Assembly (NCBI GenBank): GCA_030435675.1
Contig: CM059621.1
Coordinates: forward strand, 5,704,001 to 5,768,000
DNA length: 64,000 nucleotides
Direction: 5' to 3'
Origin: Steinernema hermaphroditum
Lineage: Eukaryota; Nematoda; Chromadorea; Rhabditida; Steinernematidae
Positions 11,194 through 23,459 of the stretch are shown in pieces. The notes beneath the pieces were generated by a model that was not told where the DNA came from, did no database searches, and worked only from the letters and a program-made list of their open reading frames with translations. A program made the position numbers and the translations under genes. Numbering within the stretch: the first letter of the stretch is position 1; every line of letters starts with the position of its first letter.

Positions 11194-11981
11194 TTGGGTT
11201 GGGGCATAAATAATGTCGCATCATTTCAATAAGTGTTTCTCAGCTTAAAGATAAACGCTTCAAACAGGGTATATCACCATTATGTCGTACAACCACAGCT
11301 CACTTTGTGGTCAGGAGCCAGAAGCCACATCCGTAGAAAATCAGAGATTTAGGGTCAAAAATGTTTTTGGTCGAATTTTCTACTTCTTTCTCATTTTTAT
11401 ATCGTACAACCACTTCTTTCTCGTATTTTGAGTATCTCTCTCTGATAGTTGGATTCGGGTAGTTGGCCTTTTTGGAAATCCAAGGGTGCTTTTTACAACA
11501 TTTGGCCCTTTTTTCGTTAAAGTAGAAATGAGCTGGTGGAGTCACCATATGGGCATAGTAGCCATGAATGGTAGCTACATATCTCCTTAGCCTGTTATGT
11601 AAGTTGTAGTTAAGTTGTAGTGTAGTTAACAGTGATCTGAAAAGGCCAACTATTTGAAATTTGTCGATGTTACGATATATGACGAACACAACGATAGGTG
11701 CATCCAGTAGGTTAGACCTAACGTGGTTGAAGACGGTCGCCGTCCATCACACAAATAGTACCATAAGAAGCTCGTCCATCAAGTGGCATTTCGCAATGTC
11801 CACGTGGCAAATTTTCCGTCATGTGACATCAATTCGTAAAAATATTGCATTTAACACAAGAGTGAGAAGTGGCTATGGTCCGAGTGGCGAACACAACGTA
11901 CACACCGGTTTTTCAAAGGGCGTATTGAGTACGAAAATAGACGCCAAACAAAAATGCGCCTTTATTTATGCCCCAACCCAA
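11194..11981 (-). mobile_element. Mariner-type non-autonomous element, copy A
   Basis: 788 bp bounded by 20-bp perfect inverted repeats (TTGGGTTGGGGCATAAATAA). TA lies on the left; on the right the expected TA is AG, so one flank has changed. The interior at about 11480-11570, on the minus strand, is clearly related to 13780-13910 of element B in both DNA and reading frame (CATGGCTACTATGCCCATAT against CGTAGCTACTATGCCTACAT). No DD34D-type catalytic frame is visible, so it cannot move itself. Confidence 0.75.
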
Positions 11982-12298
11982 AGTTTCTTTCTTTTCACCG
12001 TTTTTTTCGCTCAGCGCCATAGATACTTCAGCATATCCTTTTGACCAGGGCTTACTGAACTGTAGGACAGCAGGCCTGTATATATGATGTATTTCTTCTC
12101 ACAGAACGCAGGATAGTTTAACCAAATGGCGAGTTTTTAAGAGTAATTGTTTTATGGTTCGATACATGAAAAGGCATGGTTTCACGAAAAGTAAAAAAAA
12201 AGAAACTGTTGGAAATCGAAGGTTAGACTTATTGATCAAATTTATTAACCCGCAATTCTTGTAATTAGAAATCTAAACTGAGCAACTGTGACATCACA

Positions 12299-15200
12299 TT
12301 AGTGAATCTGAACGTCGTTGATAGAATCTCCTGCAAGAAGTCGCGGCCCGGGCAACTTCGAATATTCTTCGGCAGTGAAGTCTCTATCTTCTCCGTTCAG
12401 AGCTCGTTTTCGAACGGTCTCGTAGGTGCAGAAATAAGCTGCCGGTTGAATGTCGAAGTAGAGCTTGTGGGCGACCAGCTCTTGTGCCTTAAGAAGAGCC
12501 GGGACATCTCCCACTCCATAGGCACACGATGACGAAATGAATTTTCCTGCAATAGCTCAATTAGAAGTAGCGCTAATTTACAGAGCCCTACCGTGGCATT
12601 GTGCCCCTCCGTAGCTCCACGTTTGCATCCTCGAAATGTAATACCTTCCCATCGCTTCGTCTTGGTTCAGAGTCAAGTTTCTTGCTTTCCGTCGCTGCAA
12701 TTTTTCTTTCCGTATTTTGGCGAACCATTGCTCAGCATCAAATCCACCCGGCATTAGAATTTCTTTAATGAACATTGGGTCCATTAAAAATCGTAAGTTG
12801 CACACCTTTTGGATTTCCGGCGATTGTCGTCCAAAACGACTCATCAGCGCAATCAGTATTCCTCAGGAACTCATAGACCTCGCGAACTTTTTCGTCGTGG
12901 ACCATGAAATCCGCTGATTCTCTGCTGAATGTGGCCGAAAGACTCGATTTCCAGAGCTTCACGGGCGGCGGCTCCGTCTTCTACATACGGAACTACTATA
13001 TATGAATTCGAAAATTACTTAGCCCTACGTTTTTCAAGCGATGTCTCTGGTACTCAGTCACTTCTGCGTTGAATGATCCGTTCATCTTCTTGAATATCCG
13101 AACCATTTCTAAGTTTGTCTTCAGAGGAAGATCAACTCCGCTTAGGTACTGCAAACGAAAATTAAAAAGGTTCATCGTTTGGCTCTTCCTACTTGATAGT
13201 ATTTCCAATTGTTTTTCAATGAAGAGAGAGTTTTCACACATCCGTAAACAGCTTGAATGACCGAGAATCCGCACCACGTCACTTTCTTTACATACTGAAG
13301 AAAAGAAATCAGTAAGTTATAGCATCGTTTAAAATCTTGTATTGGGTTGGTGCATTGAAAATGTTAGTGACATAAACATGGCATAATTTCGCAGTATTTA
13401 CTCACAGGGATCAACTGATGGGCGCATTGTGGAGTACAGTGAACTATAACCCTACATTATGATTTTCCCCTTGTCCATTGCATTCTTCCTGATCATGGAG
13501 AAGTATCCCAGTATGACGGTCCTTAATCTGGTACCTCACAATTGCGAAATACGAAGTGATGTACGGGATTCCTATGGTTTTAATTGTGTGATGGACGTTG
13601 ATTGCTGCCAATCACGTACACCGTTATGTCTTACCTTCCGAATGCACCTATCGTTGTGTTTGTCATATATCACAACATGAGCTAATCTCAAAAAGACGGC
13701 CTTCTCGGATCACCATGTTCCGTTAACTCTAACGTTTCCAATTGGTTAAGTACTATAACAGACAATGGGGATATGCATCAGGTAGCTGTCGCTCGTAGCT
13801 ACTATGCCTACATAGTGACTCCACGAGTTCATTTTTACTTCACAGAAATAGAGGCCAAATGTGGAAAAAATGACCCTTGGATCGACAAAACGTCCGACTG
13901 CCCGAGGCCGTGTATTTCCAAGTCGACCTCCACAAAAGCTCTCTACTTTAAACTCAGAGATTTCTTTTTGTTGTCTATATAGCACTGTCTTAGCTCTATC
14001 TTACTCTCACCTGTGCTCATCCATAAGTGACGATATCAAAAGAAACTATCCAAAATAAGGTTAAGAGGTCGAAAATCGGAACAAAAAGGTTTTTCAATTT
14101 TTAACCCCGCGTATTCTACAAACGAGGAATCCGGATGTTGCCTATAAAGTGGACTAAAGTTGTACATAAGAACGATGAATACTTTGTCTGAAATCTTTGT
14201 GTTTTGTTTCTGTAAATAATCACAAAATGATCTGACATTTTCAATGCACCAACCCAATATTATATGTTCGGCTTCCAAACAGAAAGGGTATCTAGACAGA
14301 AGTCTGCAATGTCATTTCTGTGACCATCCGTGAGAGTGAGATCGGTCAGAAAATGAAAGACAGAATCGAGAAACAACAAAAAGCGACCGACCCCACCGGT
14401 ATGAACTTGTGAATGGCTTTCTACACTTCTGTCTAGGTATCCTTTTTAAGGCTACGGGGCATAAAGTCGATTCGACCCTCCCCTTTGAGATTTAGAACGT
14501 CCCTTTGTGCGCTTTGAAAAACCGCGCGGATGTGCCCATGTGAGCTACCATGCCTTTGAGGGGTTTCCTTGTTTAAAATATGAAACTGTTGAAGGGGTGC
14601 GGCTGGAAAATATAGAGTGTCCCCAAAATGCGCATGTAGACAAAAGTCTCAAATGTTATTTTTGTGATCATCCACGCGTAAGATCGGTCGGAAAACGTGA
14701 GTATGCCAAAAAAATATCGGACTGAACTTCTGAATGGCTATGTGAAGTAGAGGAATGTCACTTTTTTCAGATCTACAGTTCCAAGAAGACACACACTGTC
14801 TTTAAAGTAGCGCATGATGCAAAAACATATGATAAACGAGAAGCAAACAGTATCACTTTCCCAACCTTATAATTAACAAAATAGAATTTAGTATTCCCTT
14901 AAGGGACCGAATGACCAGCCACAAACCCCCAAAAGTAATGTTTGTAGTGGAAGAAATTTTGATTCATTGCAGGAAACGTATTTCCATTTGATTGCCGCAA
15001 ATATGAAAAGACCAAGAAATTTTTGCAGAAAAGGGGATAAATGCTTCCTATGCTTTGTCACACTCCCAAGGTGTATTGATCATTAAATTTACGCTAAACA
15101 TCGCGCAGCCTCCAACCTTAACGTGAATATTCGGGAAACACTCGTCCAGCAGATCCATCTTTTCCTTAAATTCCACATCGGCGCCATCGTCGACGGCAAT

Positions 15201-15870
15201 ACAGAACTGATTCTGTGGCTGATATAGAGCACTTAGCATCAGATAGATCTGCGTGGGTTCCTTGTAAACCAGCATTCCATATGCTAATGGAAACTCGAAT
15301 TCTTCGGCGCTGAGTGGTCTGTCCGCGAAAACGAAATGATTCTTGATGGCTTCACATCTAAACGTGTCCAATGAGTACATCACTGATGACCGATTTACCT
15401 GCTTGTTGTTAGAATCGGTCACTTTATCCATCCACGATTTCCTAGAGTCGGCATTAAAAATCCAGCTTTCAGCTTTGGTTTTCAGGTCGTTGTCGCCATT
15501 AATGATGCCTTTACAATCTACTTGAGAGCTATACTCTTCTACAGTTGATAGAGCAGTGTTAAGGTTTGAGAGAAGTGCCGTCCTGTTCTGGACGCTTAGA
15601 GGAGTGGTCACCCGGATTCGTTCTTTCCGGCTGATGAAGTCGCTGAGGTGGAAGGTAGTCCTAAAAAGGGGAGGTGAATGCATTTTGCAGAGTGACAGTC
15701 GTATAAGGGCAGCAGCTAAAGCCACATGAAACTATTTGGAGACGGACTGCGATTGATTCCCAATCACGTCCGCCATCAATAACTTACCTTTTCCTCAAGT
15801 AGACCACTTCAATGACAATTACCACAACCAGCAGAACGGCAACTTTATACCGCGTGCCCCTCTGATACAT
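12299..15870 (-). CDS. Core-2/I-branching beta-1,6-N-acetylglucosaminyltransferase family protein
   Basis: Golgi type II glycosyltransferase of the Branch family (C. elegans gly-1/gly-15 type), which adds beta-1,6-GlcNAc to glycans from UDP-GlcNAc. Exons are 15788-15870, 15117-15660, 13193-13294, 13029-13148, 12806-12980, 12592-12762 and 12299-12546; the 1443 nt close in phase and give 480 residues. Residues 1-9 are cytoplasmic and about 10-25 are the membrane anchor. A Ser/Asn-rich stem precedes the catalytic region, which shows FPLAYGMLVYKEP, LYQPQNQFCIAVD, VTWCGFSVI, WKYYQYLSGVDLPLKTNLEM, WKSSLSATFSR, DESFWTTI, YYISRMQTWSYGGAQC and LVAHKLYFDIQPAAYFC, in family order. The VDLPLKTN block spans an exon junction. 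AATAAA lies at 12241-12246 on the minus strand. Intron 2 is about 1.8 kb and carries mariner element B and other debris; the gene is otherwise intact. The donor of exon 4 is the least certain junction. Family assignment is firm, acceptor specificity is not. Confidence 0.93.
13342..14257 (+). mobile_element. Mariner-type non-autonomous element, copy B, inside the glycosyltransferase intron
   Basis: 916 bp flanked by TA on both sides (13340-13341 and 14258-14259), the target duplication of Tc1/mariner elements. The inverted repeats are 23 bp, TTGGGTTGGTGCATTGAAAA plus TGT at the right and TGT at the left, related to copy A's ends. No intact transposase. Copy B lies in intron 2 of the glycosyltransferase, antisense to it in the orientation I assigned, and does not disturb the flanking splice sites. 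Confidence 0.82.
14285..14448. repeat. Small inverted-repeat element in the same intron
   Basis: AAAGGGTATCTAGACAGAAG at the left is matched, in reverse, by CTTCTGTCTAGGTATCCTTTT at about 14428-14448, giving a 165-bp inverted-repeat structure. Its left part (TCTGTGACCATCC..GATCGGTCAGAAAA) is repeated in the same direction at about 14640-14700, so a second diverged copy lies next to it. Confidence 0.5.
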
Positions 15871-17185
15871 GGCCACCTAAAATTGCTTATTTTGACTGGG
15901 CTCGCCGAAGCTCGCGTGTGTTCCTAGAGTACACGCAAGTAATGCATAAATTATGAGAGCCGTGTGCAAGACCAACATCAATCAAGCAGCCATAAGTTGA
16001 CAGGGAATGAGTGGAGGAGCCTGCTGAACACGAGCTTATCGCCGCTGATGAAGGAGAAACCAATCAGTGGTCGCCTAGGCGATTCGATACTTAATCCGCG
16101 CGCGAGCCATGTAAACACGCTTAACCAGGAGTCCGATTAGGATTGGTTGCAAATAAATCCCGACCTCAGGCGGGTACGCGTTCTAGCTAATTATTTTGAT
16201 TACAGGTTTGCCCAAAAAAATGGGAAAGGGAAAGGAAAATATGGGGTGAGATTGAAAGTGGATGAAATAATGAGGCAAGGGAGTGGATGAGTGGCGCCAA
16301 GGTAGGTTTTGAAGGGGAATATACGGAAGTATATCTGGTGTTATCGGCATTATAAGTAAAGAACCCATTTGCACAAAAATGTTCACGTATATTCGTTAAA
16401 GAAAGACTTAAACGGAAGAGAGAGCTTAATTGTCTTCAGCCGAGATATCCACTTACGTTAACTAGCGAAGATCTCCTCATAATCACTGAATACTACGTTC
16501 GAGAAATGAGCATTTCGCTCCAGCTCGTATAGATTACATGGAACTCGGCATACGTGGAATTCTGCGGTTCATCAAAACATCATAACAAAAGGATTTACCA
16601 CGTGTGGAATGCTGGTAAACAAGCCGGGCGTGCTTCGACGTATGAGTGAGGATTCGGCGCGTTTAATTCTGCCGAATATTTACAATTCTGCTTATTTACA
16701 ATGCACGTGAGTCGAGCGATTTTGAGAACGACTCCATGTGACATGCACTGTGGTTATTGACTTCTTGAAAGAAGATTTGAAATTCGATATCTGCGGTAGA
16801 TTGCAGAATATCATAAACATAAATTAGCGCATAATCGAAAACCTAAAAAGAGGAGCATCAGCACAATGGCATTGACGATCAAAAATTGTGATCGACCACG
16901 TTATTGGAAAGGTCACTGAGTGCGAACTTAGGCAAAACTGCAGGCAAACCGAATTATTCATAATATGGTCGTCCAACAACATATTGCGTTGCTCACTAAT
17001 TTTTTGCTTTTTTGATTTTTTCATCATTACGCAGATGTATTATATCGTCAGAAAGCCATATCTGCTCTACAATCTATTTCTATGAGTTTTCCGTATTACT
17101 CCTGCCCATGGACACAGAATAACATAACGTATATGGTATGCTTAGAGCGCCCATGGGCCGCTCATAATTTTCACGATTTTTTACA
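15871..17185. other. Intergenic upstream of the glycosyltransferase
   Basis: Presumably contains the glycosyltransferase promoter. I see no exon, RNA gene or known repeat; a purine-rich run of GGGAAAGG type lies at about 16220-16290. Confidence 0.4.
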
Positions 17186-17694
17186 CGATTTATCTTCCCG
17201 AATCAACGGCTTACGCCGTGCAGGACGTCTCATAAATGCACAAAGAAGAACAAAGTCACACCGTAGCCGCTGATTTTCTTCTGGTTTCGGTGGAGCAGAC
17301 GAATCCGAAGAGAATCCAGCGTTCCCATCAGTATGCGCGGGCGTCGAAGTCGTGAAGAGTTGATTCCGGAAGTGGCGCGGCGGCGGAGAACAGCGAACGG
17401 AACGGAGGGGCATCTTCGGTTCGGCTGGCGGCGCGGACTTCGGAGTTGCAACGCTTCTTCGGCTTCTCTGGCGCGGGTAGAGTCGGGCGGTCGTGACGGG
17501 CTTTTTAGCGAGACGGTGGAACTACGGCTCCCTGGTGTTCCAGGCCTTCTGGGAGCCGGGGCGATCATTGCGCCAACAGCGACGGCCGAGAACGACCGCT
17601 CACTTAACTCATTCGGCTCAGACAGCCTCAGAGAGAGAGAGAGAGCGAGTGGACGACCCGACCGATCGCTGGGGGCACAAATGAAAGACCTCCA
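17186..17694 (+). repeat. R1 dispersed repeat, copy 3 (both ends present)
   Basis: Starts with the hairpin ACGGCTTACGCCGT inside CCGAATCAACGG and ends AAATGAAAGACCTCCAT, so it shows both R1 ends. A microsatellite-like expansion, (GA)n, occurs near 17632-17645. The 192-codon frame crossing it uses a different frame from copy 1. Confidence 0.78.
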
Positions 17695-19692
17695 TAATTT
17701 TCACAGGAATAATAAACTCCATGAACAGTACCAGTTTACCACATTTCGGCCAAATCGACCGGGGGAACCTTTAAATGTTTCTTTGCTGAATGGAAAATTT
17801 GCGAGCCAACAAACCTTTGAAATGTTGAACAAAGCGGGAACAAAGCGAAAACTTCACTATCAAACTTATTGGCCATTCATGCTGGCGCACAAAAGGCACC
17901 TCCTTCTTTAATTTTGGCGCTGCTCGGGACAAGTGACAGCATTTACGTATTTTAGATGACGATCGCCAGTCTACAGCGTACATATGAATATAAAACAATG
18001 TATACAAAGCATAAATTCGTACAGTCACACACATAACATAATAGGAGTGCGTTCATATGAATAATGTGAATGCTCTGTGACTTTGATAACCGGTGGCTAT
18101 AAAAAAAGATTGTTCAGTTGTTCACTTCCCACAAAAACTCCGCCTTGAATATTGTGCTGTATGGTGCGCAAATTATTTTTCGTGAAACCTGGACACTTGT
18201 CATTGTTTGTGGAAATCGGAAACAAACATCGACTAACAAAAAAATGGCACAAAAGAGTCCGTCACACAAAAAGAGACGTTTCAGCGCGGTAGTCACAATT
18301 TGTGTCACAAACAGAAGTGGAACACGTGCATCGCGCATTGCGTGCGGGTGTGCTCTTAGGTGAAGATTGTTGCTATGAGAAATGGCTGCTGGCGAATGAA
18401 GAACAATACGCTCGTTCGGAGAGCGGCCGATATCCGATAAATGCATCCTGAGAATTCGAACACGCAGGGCAACCATCTTTAACTAAAATTTCCTTTGACT
18501 AGCAAAATTCAAAAACTAGCAAGGGAAACTGTTAATAAACACGCAACAAGCGGGACCAATAGAAACGCCGGCAAACTCTCATCAGCTTTCTGCCAAATGG
18601 CGGCATAAAATACTGACTCATTAAAGCATTCAAATGAATCATGCCAGACATACGTTGTCACATTTGGCTCGTACGTGGAAGAAGAAAAACGGGCTACATT
18701 AGTCGGGTTTAGTAGCGATCAAAACATATAATCTTTTCTTTCGTAATAGTCCAAGTTTTTTCATCCGAAAACTGCTGTGATTCTAACACAAAAGGAGACA
18801 TTTCTCATGACTCATCATGACTCATCGACATGACTCATCCGTACTGACATGACACAAGAATTTCCTTGACAAAAATTCCCATTTATGCTCTACATTGATG
18901 ATACGTGAAAAGGATAAGAAACGAACTGGCTATTCGGCCTCTCCATACACTACACATACTTTCGAAACATTCCAAGCTGCACGTCATTGTAACTCATTAC
19001 ACGTACAACAGATCATCACGGCATTGCGTTTGTATTTTGACGCATCCGACCAGTGAGTCAATTAAACGAATTTTCCTTCATCAGCGCACAAAAATGAAGG
19101 CTGCAGGGTTCGATGAGGTCAATCAACACAAAGACCGTTCAGGGGCACCGGAATAGCCGTTTATGTAAACAATAAGCAATCTTTAGGGGTGCACCCTGCG
19201 GGAGCACCTCGTTGTTTATATTAAAAAGCACTTCCGTTGATTCGCCGTATTAATGCGGCGCGTATTAGGACGACATTGGTGGATAGTTAGCTCATTTGAT
19301 CATCGACTAGTAACTGAACATGCCTAGGATTGACAGAAATCAAGAAGTCAACATAAGTGTCTTAAAGGACTTTTCACCATTAAAGAAAAAGAGGCTTTAC
19401 CAAAAATGAAAACTGTACCTTCTCTGACGCAATCGTTGAACATAGCTCCAACTCGGTAAGTCTTCTCTGTTCATCCATTTCACCACGTTAACTGCCTGTA
19501 TGAACTGTTTTTAAGTCTACACTAGTGACATCCAGAAAATTACATGTAAATGATTGCGTTGCTGCTTATTAATATTGTTTCGGAGATGGCGACCCCCGAT
19601 AAATGTCGCAAATATAAAAAATACCGGTAGTAGGAGTAGATGCATTCGTCCCACCTAGTGGACAAATGAATGATATCCGAGGGCTTTCATTT
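17695..19692. other. Intergenic, no supported gene
   Basis: Contains a 120-codon ATG frame on the minus strand (18114-18476) without splice or poly(A) support, three TGACTCA motifs near 18.81 kb and a short hairpin near 19.19 kb. Confidence 0.4.
18808..18837. promoter_or_regulatory. Cluster of three TGACTCA motifs
   Basis: TGACTCA, the AP-1 consensus, occurs at 18808, 18818 and 18831 within CATGACTCAT repeats. No nearby gene is identified, so it could be simple sequence repetition and not a functional enhancer. Confidence 0.25.
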
Positions 19693-19808
19693 TATATAAT
19701 TGTAGATTCAGTAGAAATTTGAGGAGAACTAGTATCAAGACTATTTCCATTATATAATTGTAGATTCAGTAGAAATTTGAGGAGAACTAGTATCAAGACT
19801 ATTTCCGT
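19693..19808. repeat. 58-bp tandem duplication
   Basis: Two near-identical head-to-tail copies, 19693-19750 and 19751-19808, beginning TATATAATTGTAGATTCAG and ending AAGACTATTTCC. They abut the left end of R1 copy 4. Confidence 0.85.
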
Positions 19809-19814
19809 CATATA

Positions 19815-20252
19815 TGCACAAAGAAGAACAATATCACACCGTGGTCGCTGATTTTCTTCTGATTTCGGTGGAGCAGACGAATGCGACTAGAATAAAGCGT
19901 TTCTATTAGTTTGCACGGGCATCGAAGTCGCAAACAGTTGAATCGGTCGAGCACAGCGAACGGAACGGCGAGCCATTTTCGATTCACACTGGCGGCGCAG
20001 ACTTCGGAGTTGTGGCGCTTCTTCGGCTTCTCTGGCGGCGCGGATAGCTGGGTGGTTGTGACTAGCTTCTTGGTAAGACGTTGGAACTACGGCTCCCTGG
20101 TGTTTCAGGCATTCTGCGAGCCGGGTGCGATCATTGCACCAACAACGACGGCCGAGAACGACCGCTCACTTAACTCATTCGGCTCAGACAGCCTCAGAGA
20201 GAGCGAGCGGACGACCCGATCAATCGCTGGAGACACAAATGAAAGACCGTCA
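19815..20252 (+). repeat. R1 dispersed repeat, copy 4
   Basis: Begins at ATGCACAAAGAAGAACAATA, missing the terminal hairpin, and ends at AAATGAAAGACCGTCAAT. Several internal deletions relative to copies 1 and 3. Confidence 0.73.
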
Positions 20253-20985
20253 ATAGTTTCAGCGATATTATTTCTTTGGTATAACAGTACACACGCGGGA
20301 TAGACAGCAGAAAATCATACAACTTTTGGCAATAGACGGCTGGATGGACATTCTGTAGAAACAGTTATTCCTTCAAAAGTGACGGAGTCCGTACTGTGCG
20401 GTCCCACGCATGTCTGGACAGACGAACTGATCTACATAATCGGCGCAGCATTGGTGAAAACAAAAAAAATGGTCATAACACGGCACGTGTTTTTTTTTCT
20501 GATCACATTGGTGGGCGGTAAACATCAATCGGATAGGGGCTTTCCCTGAATATTCTCTGAGGTTCTCGCTAGTGAAAATGCAACAACTCTCGTGAGCTCC
20601 AACCGCAGCAGCCTTATCATCATGTTATTTCTCTGAAGGTGAGCAGGTGTGTGTCTGCAGTCTGTCTTGAGATTAATCATGAGACCATGCGCATGCTCTA
20701 AAAGCAAACATTTCAACAATCAGATGCTGCAAAACTAAACTCACGCACGTACAGGCACATTATTCAAGCACAAAAATAAGCAATTATGATCGTTGGATAT
20801 CTGAAATCATAAGAGGAAACATAAACTCCGACATCTCCTGATTTTGGTCTTTTTCCTTCTTTCTGATACAACTGAGCTGCAGTTCTTGTTTTTCTATCAA
20901 GTTCAATAGATACATCCAAAATACCTTATATATGTAGATGGGTTATATTTTTATGCAATTATTATACAATCAACAATTATGCCAA
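20253..20985. other. Intergenic, no supported gene
   Basis: No convincing exon. A 64-codon minus-strand frame at 20525-20719 lacks supporting signals. Confidence 0.4.
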
Positions 20986-21299
20986 TTAAATTAACGCAGA
21001 GTACGGCAACGTATTGACTTTCTCTTCCACTCTTTCTTCGAATCGCGCAGACATGATGATCTTACATCTGTAGTGCGTTTCCGTCTGTCCAGAGCACATT
21101 TTCATAAAAGCTTCTGTGATCTTTGATTCACTAACGGAAATCGCACCTTGTAAATGCCTAAATTGACATCGATTAAGAGAAGGACGACCAGTCACGGGAG
21201 GATATTATTCCCTTACTTGCCCACTTACCTCAAACACATCCATAAAAGAGCGCCAATTAACAAAAAATATAAAGTGACAAGCGCACCGCGCGCCCACAT
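20986..21299 (-). CDS. Small signal-anchored or secreted protein, two exons
   Basis: Exon 1 is 21229-21299 and starts ATGTGGGCGCGC; exon 2 is 20986-21157. The 71-bp intron runs from GTAAGTG to AATTTAG and the phase (AG then G) closes to a TAA stop, giving 80 residues. Residues 6-22 (ALVTLYFLLIGALLWMC) form a strong hydrophobic segment, either a signal peptide or an anchor. The remainder is charged, with two cysteines (KMCSGQ and YRCKII) and an acidic/basic RFEERVEEKV helix. No AATAAA is obvious downstream. I do not recognise the family. The hydrophobic start appears only when the intron is removed in frame, which is the best argument that the gene is real. Confidence 0.6.
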
Positions 21300-21954
21300 C
21301 GATTTTCGGGACGGGATCCGGTGAAGTGTCGTCGATGGCAACTGAATAAATTAGGTGAGGACGCGATCGCGCTTCTCGATATGACGCGGTATCGACCGTC
21401 GAATCTCAGTAGTCCCTGAAGTTGAACTTTAGAAGGACACAAGTGTCGGGCTCAGCGAACCGTGAGACGGAAATGTATTTAGCTGACAATGGAATTCATT
21501 ATGGAAGCTGAGGCGAATTTAGGAAAAGGGCAAAGGATATGTTAATTAAGATTTGCAAAGTCTACTTGCGACGCTTTTTGAGTGTGGAAAGGAGTTGTAT
21601 GCGGAACCTAAAAGACCACTTCACTTGATAAAAGAAAATATATTCTGGGAAATGCATTAAGAGGGCAAAAAAGGCCGATTGAAATTTGCTTTCGAAAAGG
21701 GAATGTTCTTTGAGTGAGAAGGTGGTCGTGTCAGCTTGGAGAATACGTTTCGAGTTTGGCATGTTGTTAATGGTGATTTGTAGTTACCAACGTCTTGTAC
21801 CTGCGTAGTGCTACCTCTTCAACCACAGGTGCACATTGAGCATTACGTCCAGTTTTACATACCTCTATTATATCTAAATCTTAACATCTAGTCTTTATAT
21901 CTTTTTTCTTAATCAATATCTCTCACGCTGTGCAAGATACCTATTATGGCACAG
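21300..21954. other. Intergenic, no supported gene
   Basis: Upstream region of the minus-strand gene ending at 21299. A 66-codon frame on the minus strand (21562-21762) has no other support. Confidence 0.4.
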
Positions 21955-22400
21955 TAGAAGAAAAATATCACACCGTAGCGGTTGGTATTCTTCTTTCTTT
22001 GTCGCGCAGGGTGTAGCGACAACACTGCCAATTTAAAAGCCCGCCAAAAACTTTACTTATACGAAGCTACCATACACGATGCATGCAACTATGACGCGTT
22101 CAGGTTTGTAGGCGCATGTCTTTTTTGTATGGCTTTTTCGGCGGTGTTGTCATGCAATCGTTGCAAAGGCGACGTCCAAGTAGAACACAGCGATCAGTAG
22201 GGCTTCGAAGAGGCTAGTCTGCGGTTGACGACGCGTAACATATCGAACAAAGCGTTCCGACGCGGGTGGCCGTGAAGAGCTTTTTGGACAAGTGGATGGA
22301 ACTACGGCAACCCTGGTGTTCCATGCATTCAGGGAACCGGACTGAATAAGGCTGTAGGACGAAGACGGCTTGCACAGACGCGGACCAGGTCCGATTCATA
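21955..22400 (+). repeat. R1 dispersed repeat, degraded copy 5
   Basis: R1 landmarks in order but interrupted: AGAAAAATATCACACCGTAG and TTCTTCTTTC at the left, then unrelated sequence, then AAGTGGATGGAACTACGGCA and GGTGTTCCATGCATTC at the right. Confidence 0.55.
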
Positions 22401-22550
22401 TCTATGGTATATGTCACAGGTTCATATCAGTGGGGCCGGTCGAAATCACAGCTCATTCCAAATTCCCAAGGGGCAAATGAAGGTAATGGGGAAGATCATG
22501 GCGGGCGGTCGAAACGGTTCGAGACAGTTCTTTATCTCTTGATTGTACAG

Positions 22551-22640
22551 CTCAATATGCTTCAAAGCAGGTGTTTTCCGAAAACAATGTTAAGTGAACT
22601 TCTAGAAGGAAATGTGACATGTTCTTTGTGTTATTCGTTT
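22551..22640 (+). pseudogene. Diverged duplicate of the 23.55 kb terminal exon
   Basis: About 90 nt beginning after GTACAG (CTCAATATGCTTCAAAGCAG) align without gaps to 23549-23640 (CCCGATATGTATCAAGGCAG). The frame here lacks the stop at the equivalent place and is followed by AT-rich sequence, so it looks like a decayed copy. Confidence 0.4.
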
Positions 22641-23459
22641 ACTCTGCTTTTGTCTAATTTGAAGATACTTACTTTTTCAAAAACTAAAAGAATTCGTTTT
22701 CTGCAAATTTCAGGGTAGCAATTAGCAATTTTATATCCGTGTATTTCTTCGAAACCCTTATGCTAAGCGCAATCGGAAAGAAGAAACATAGCACCATCAC
22801 TATTTTCCAAAAACTGTAGGTAGTAATTACTATGAACGGGCATGGTCACATGAAATAGGGGCACATTCTAACCAGAAGTTCCAATCAGAAATCGTCTTAT
22901 ATTAAAGCGCAACACGGTTGTTAAAGAGACTTTTGCGAGAAATGCGGATGAGACGTGCATTATAGAGTGCTTCAGATAAGTCACCACTCTGCGAACACAC
23001 ACATGCATGTTTACGGAAGCGCGCTTGGCCTTTCACGTGGGAGACTGAGAGGATCTAATTCAGAGAACACTTCTAGAGTTCTCCGTTGCTCTCGAAGTCT
23101 TGTAATTATCTTCTCCATAAACGCATATACCAGTCAACAGCCCGCGGTGAAAAAGTTGGGCACATCACCTAAAAAGTAATTTATCAACACATGAGCACAC
23201 ACTAATACATTACCACTCACAATAGCAAAACAGCGGATGTCCGAAAATGAAACTGTCTTATGATGAAAGGTATTATCATGTGCAATATCTCGTGCAAACC
23301 CCAGAAATCACCCATGAACACGCGATAGCCATTTCCTTTTCATATGGTATTCATCGATGGTCTCCTAAAGAAGGAAAAATTGGCAATCCGCATTGCAAGC
23401 AGATCTCTGCAATCAATTTTCGCTACTTAAGTTCGCAGATATGTACTTATACTTAATAG

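Noticed and set aside
15048..15725. 225-codon minus-strand frame taken as a complete protein
   Set aside because: Its apparent start is GTG and its end lies in an intron; it is exon 2 of the spliced glycosyltransferase.
18114..18476. 120-codon ATG frame on the minus strand
   Set aside because: One weak hydrophobic stretch only; no splice or poly(A) support and no recognised motif.
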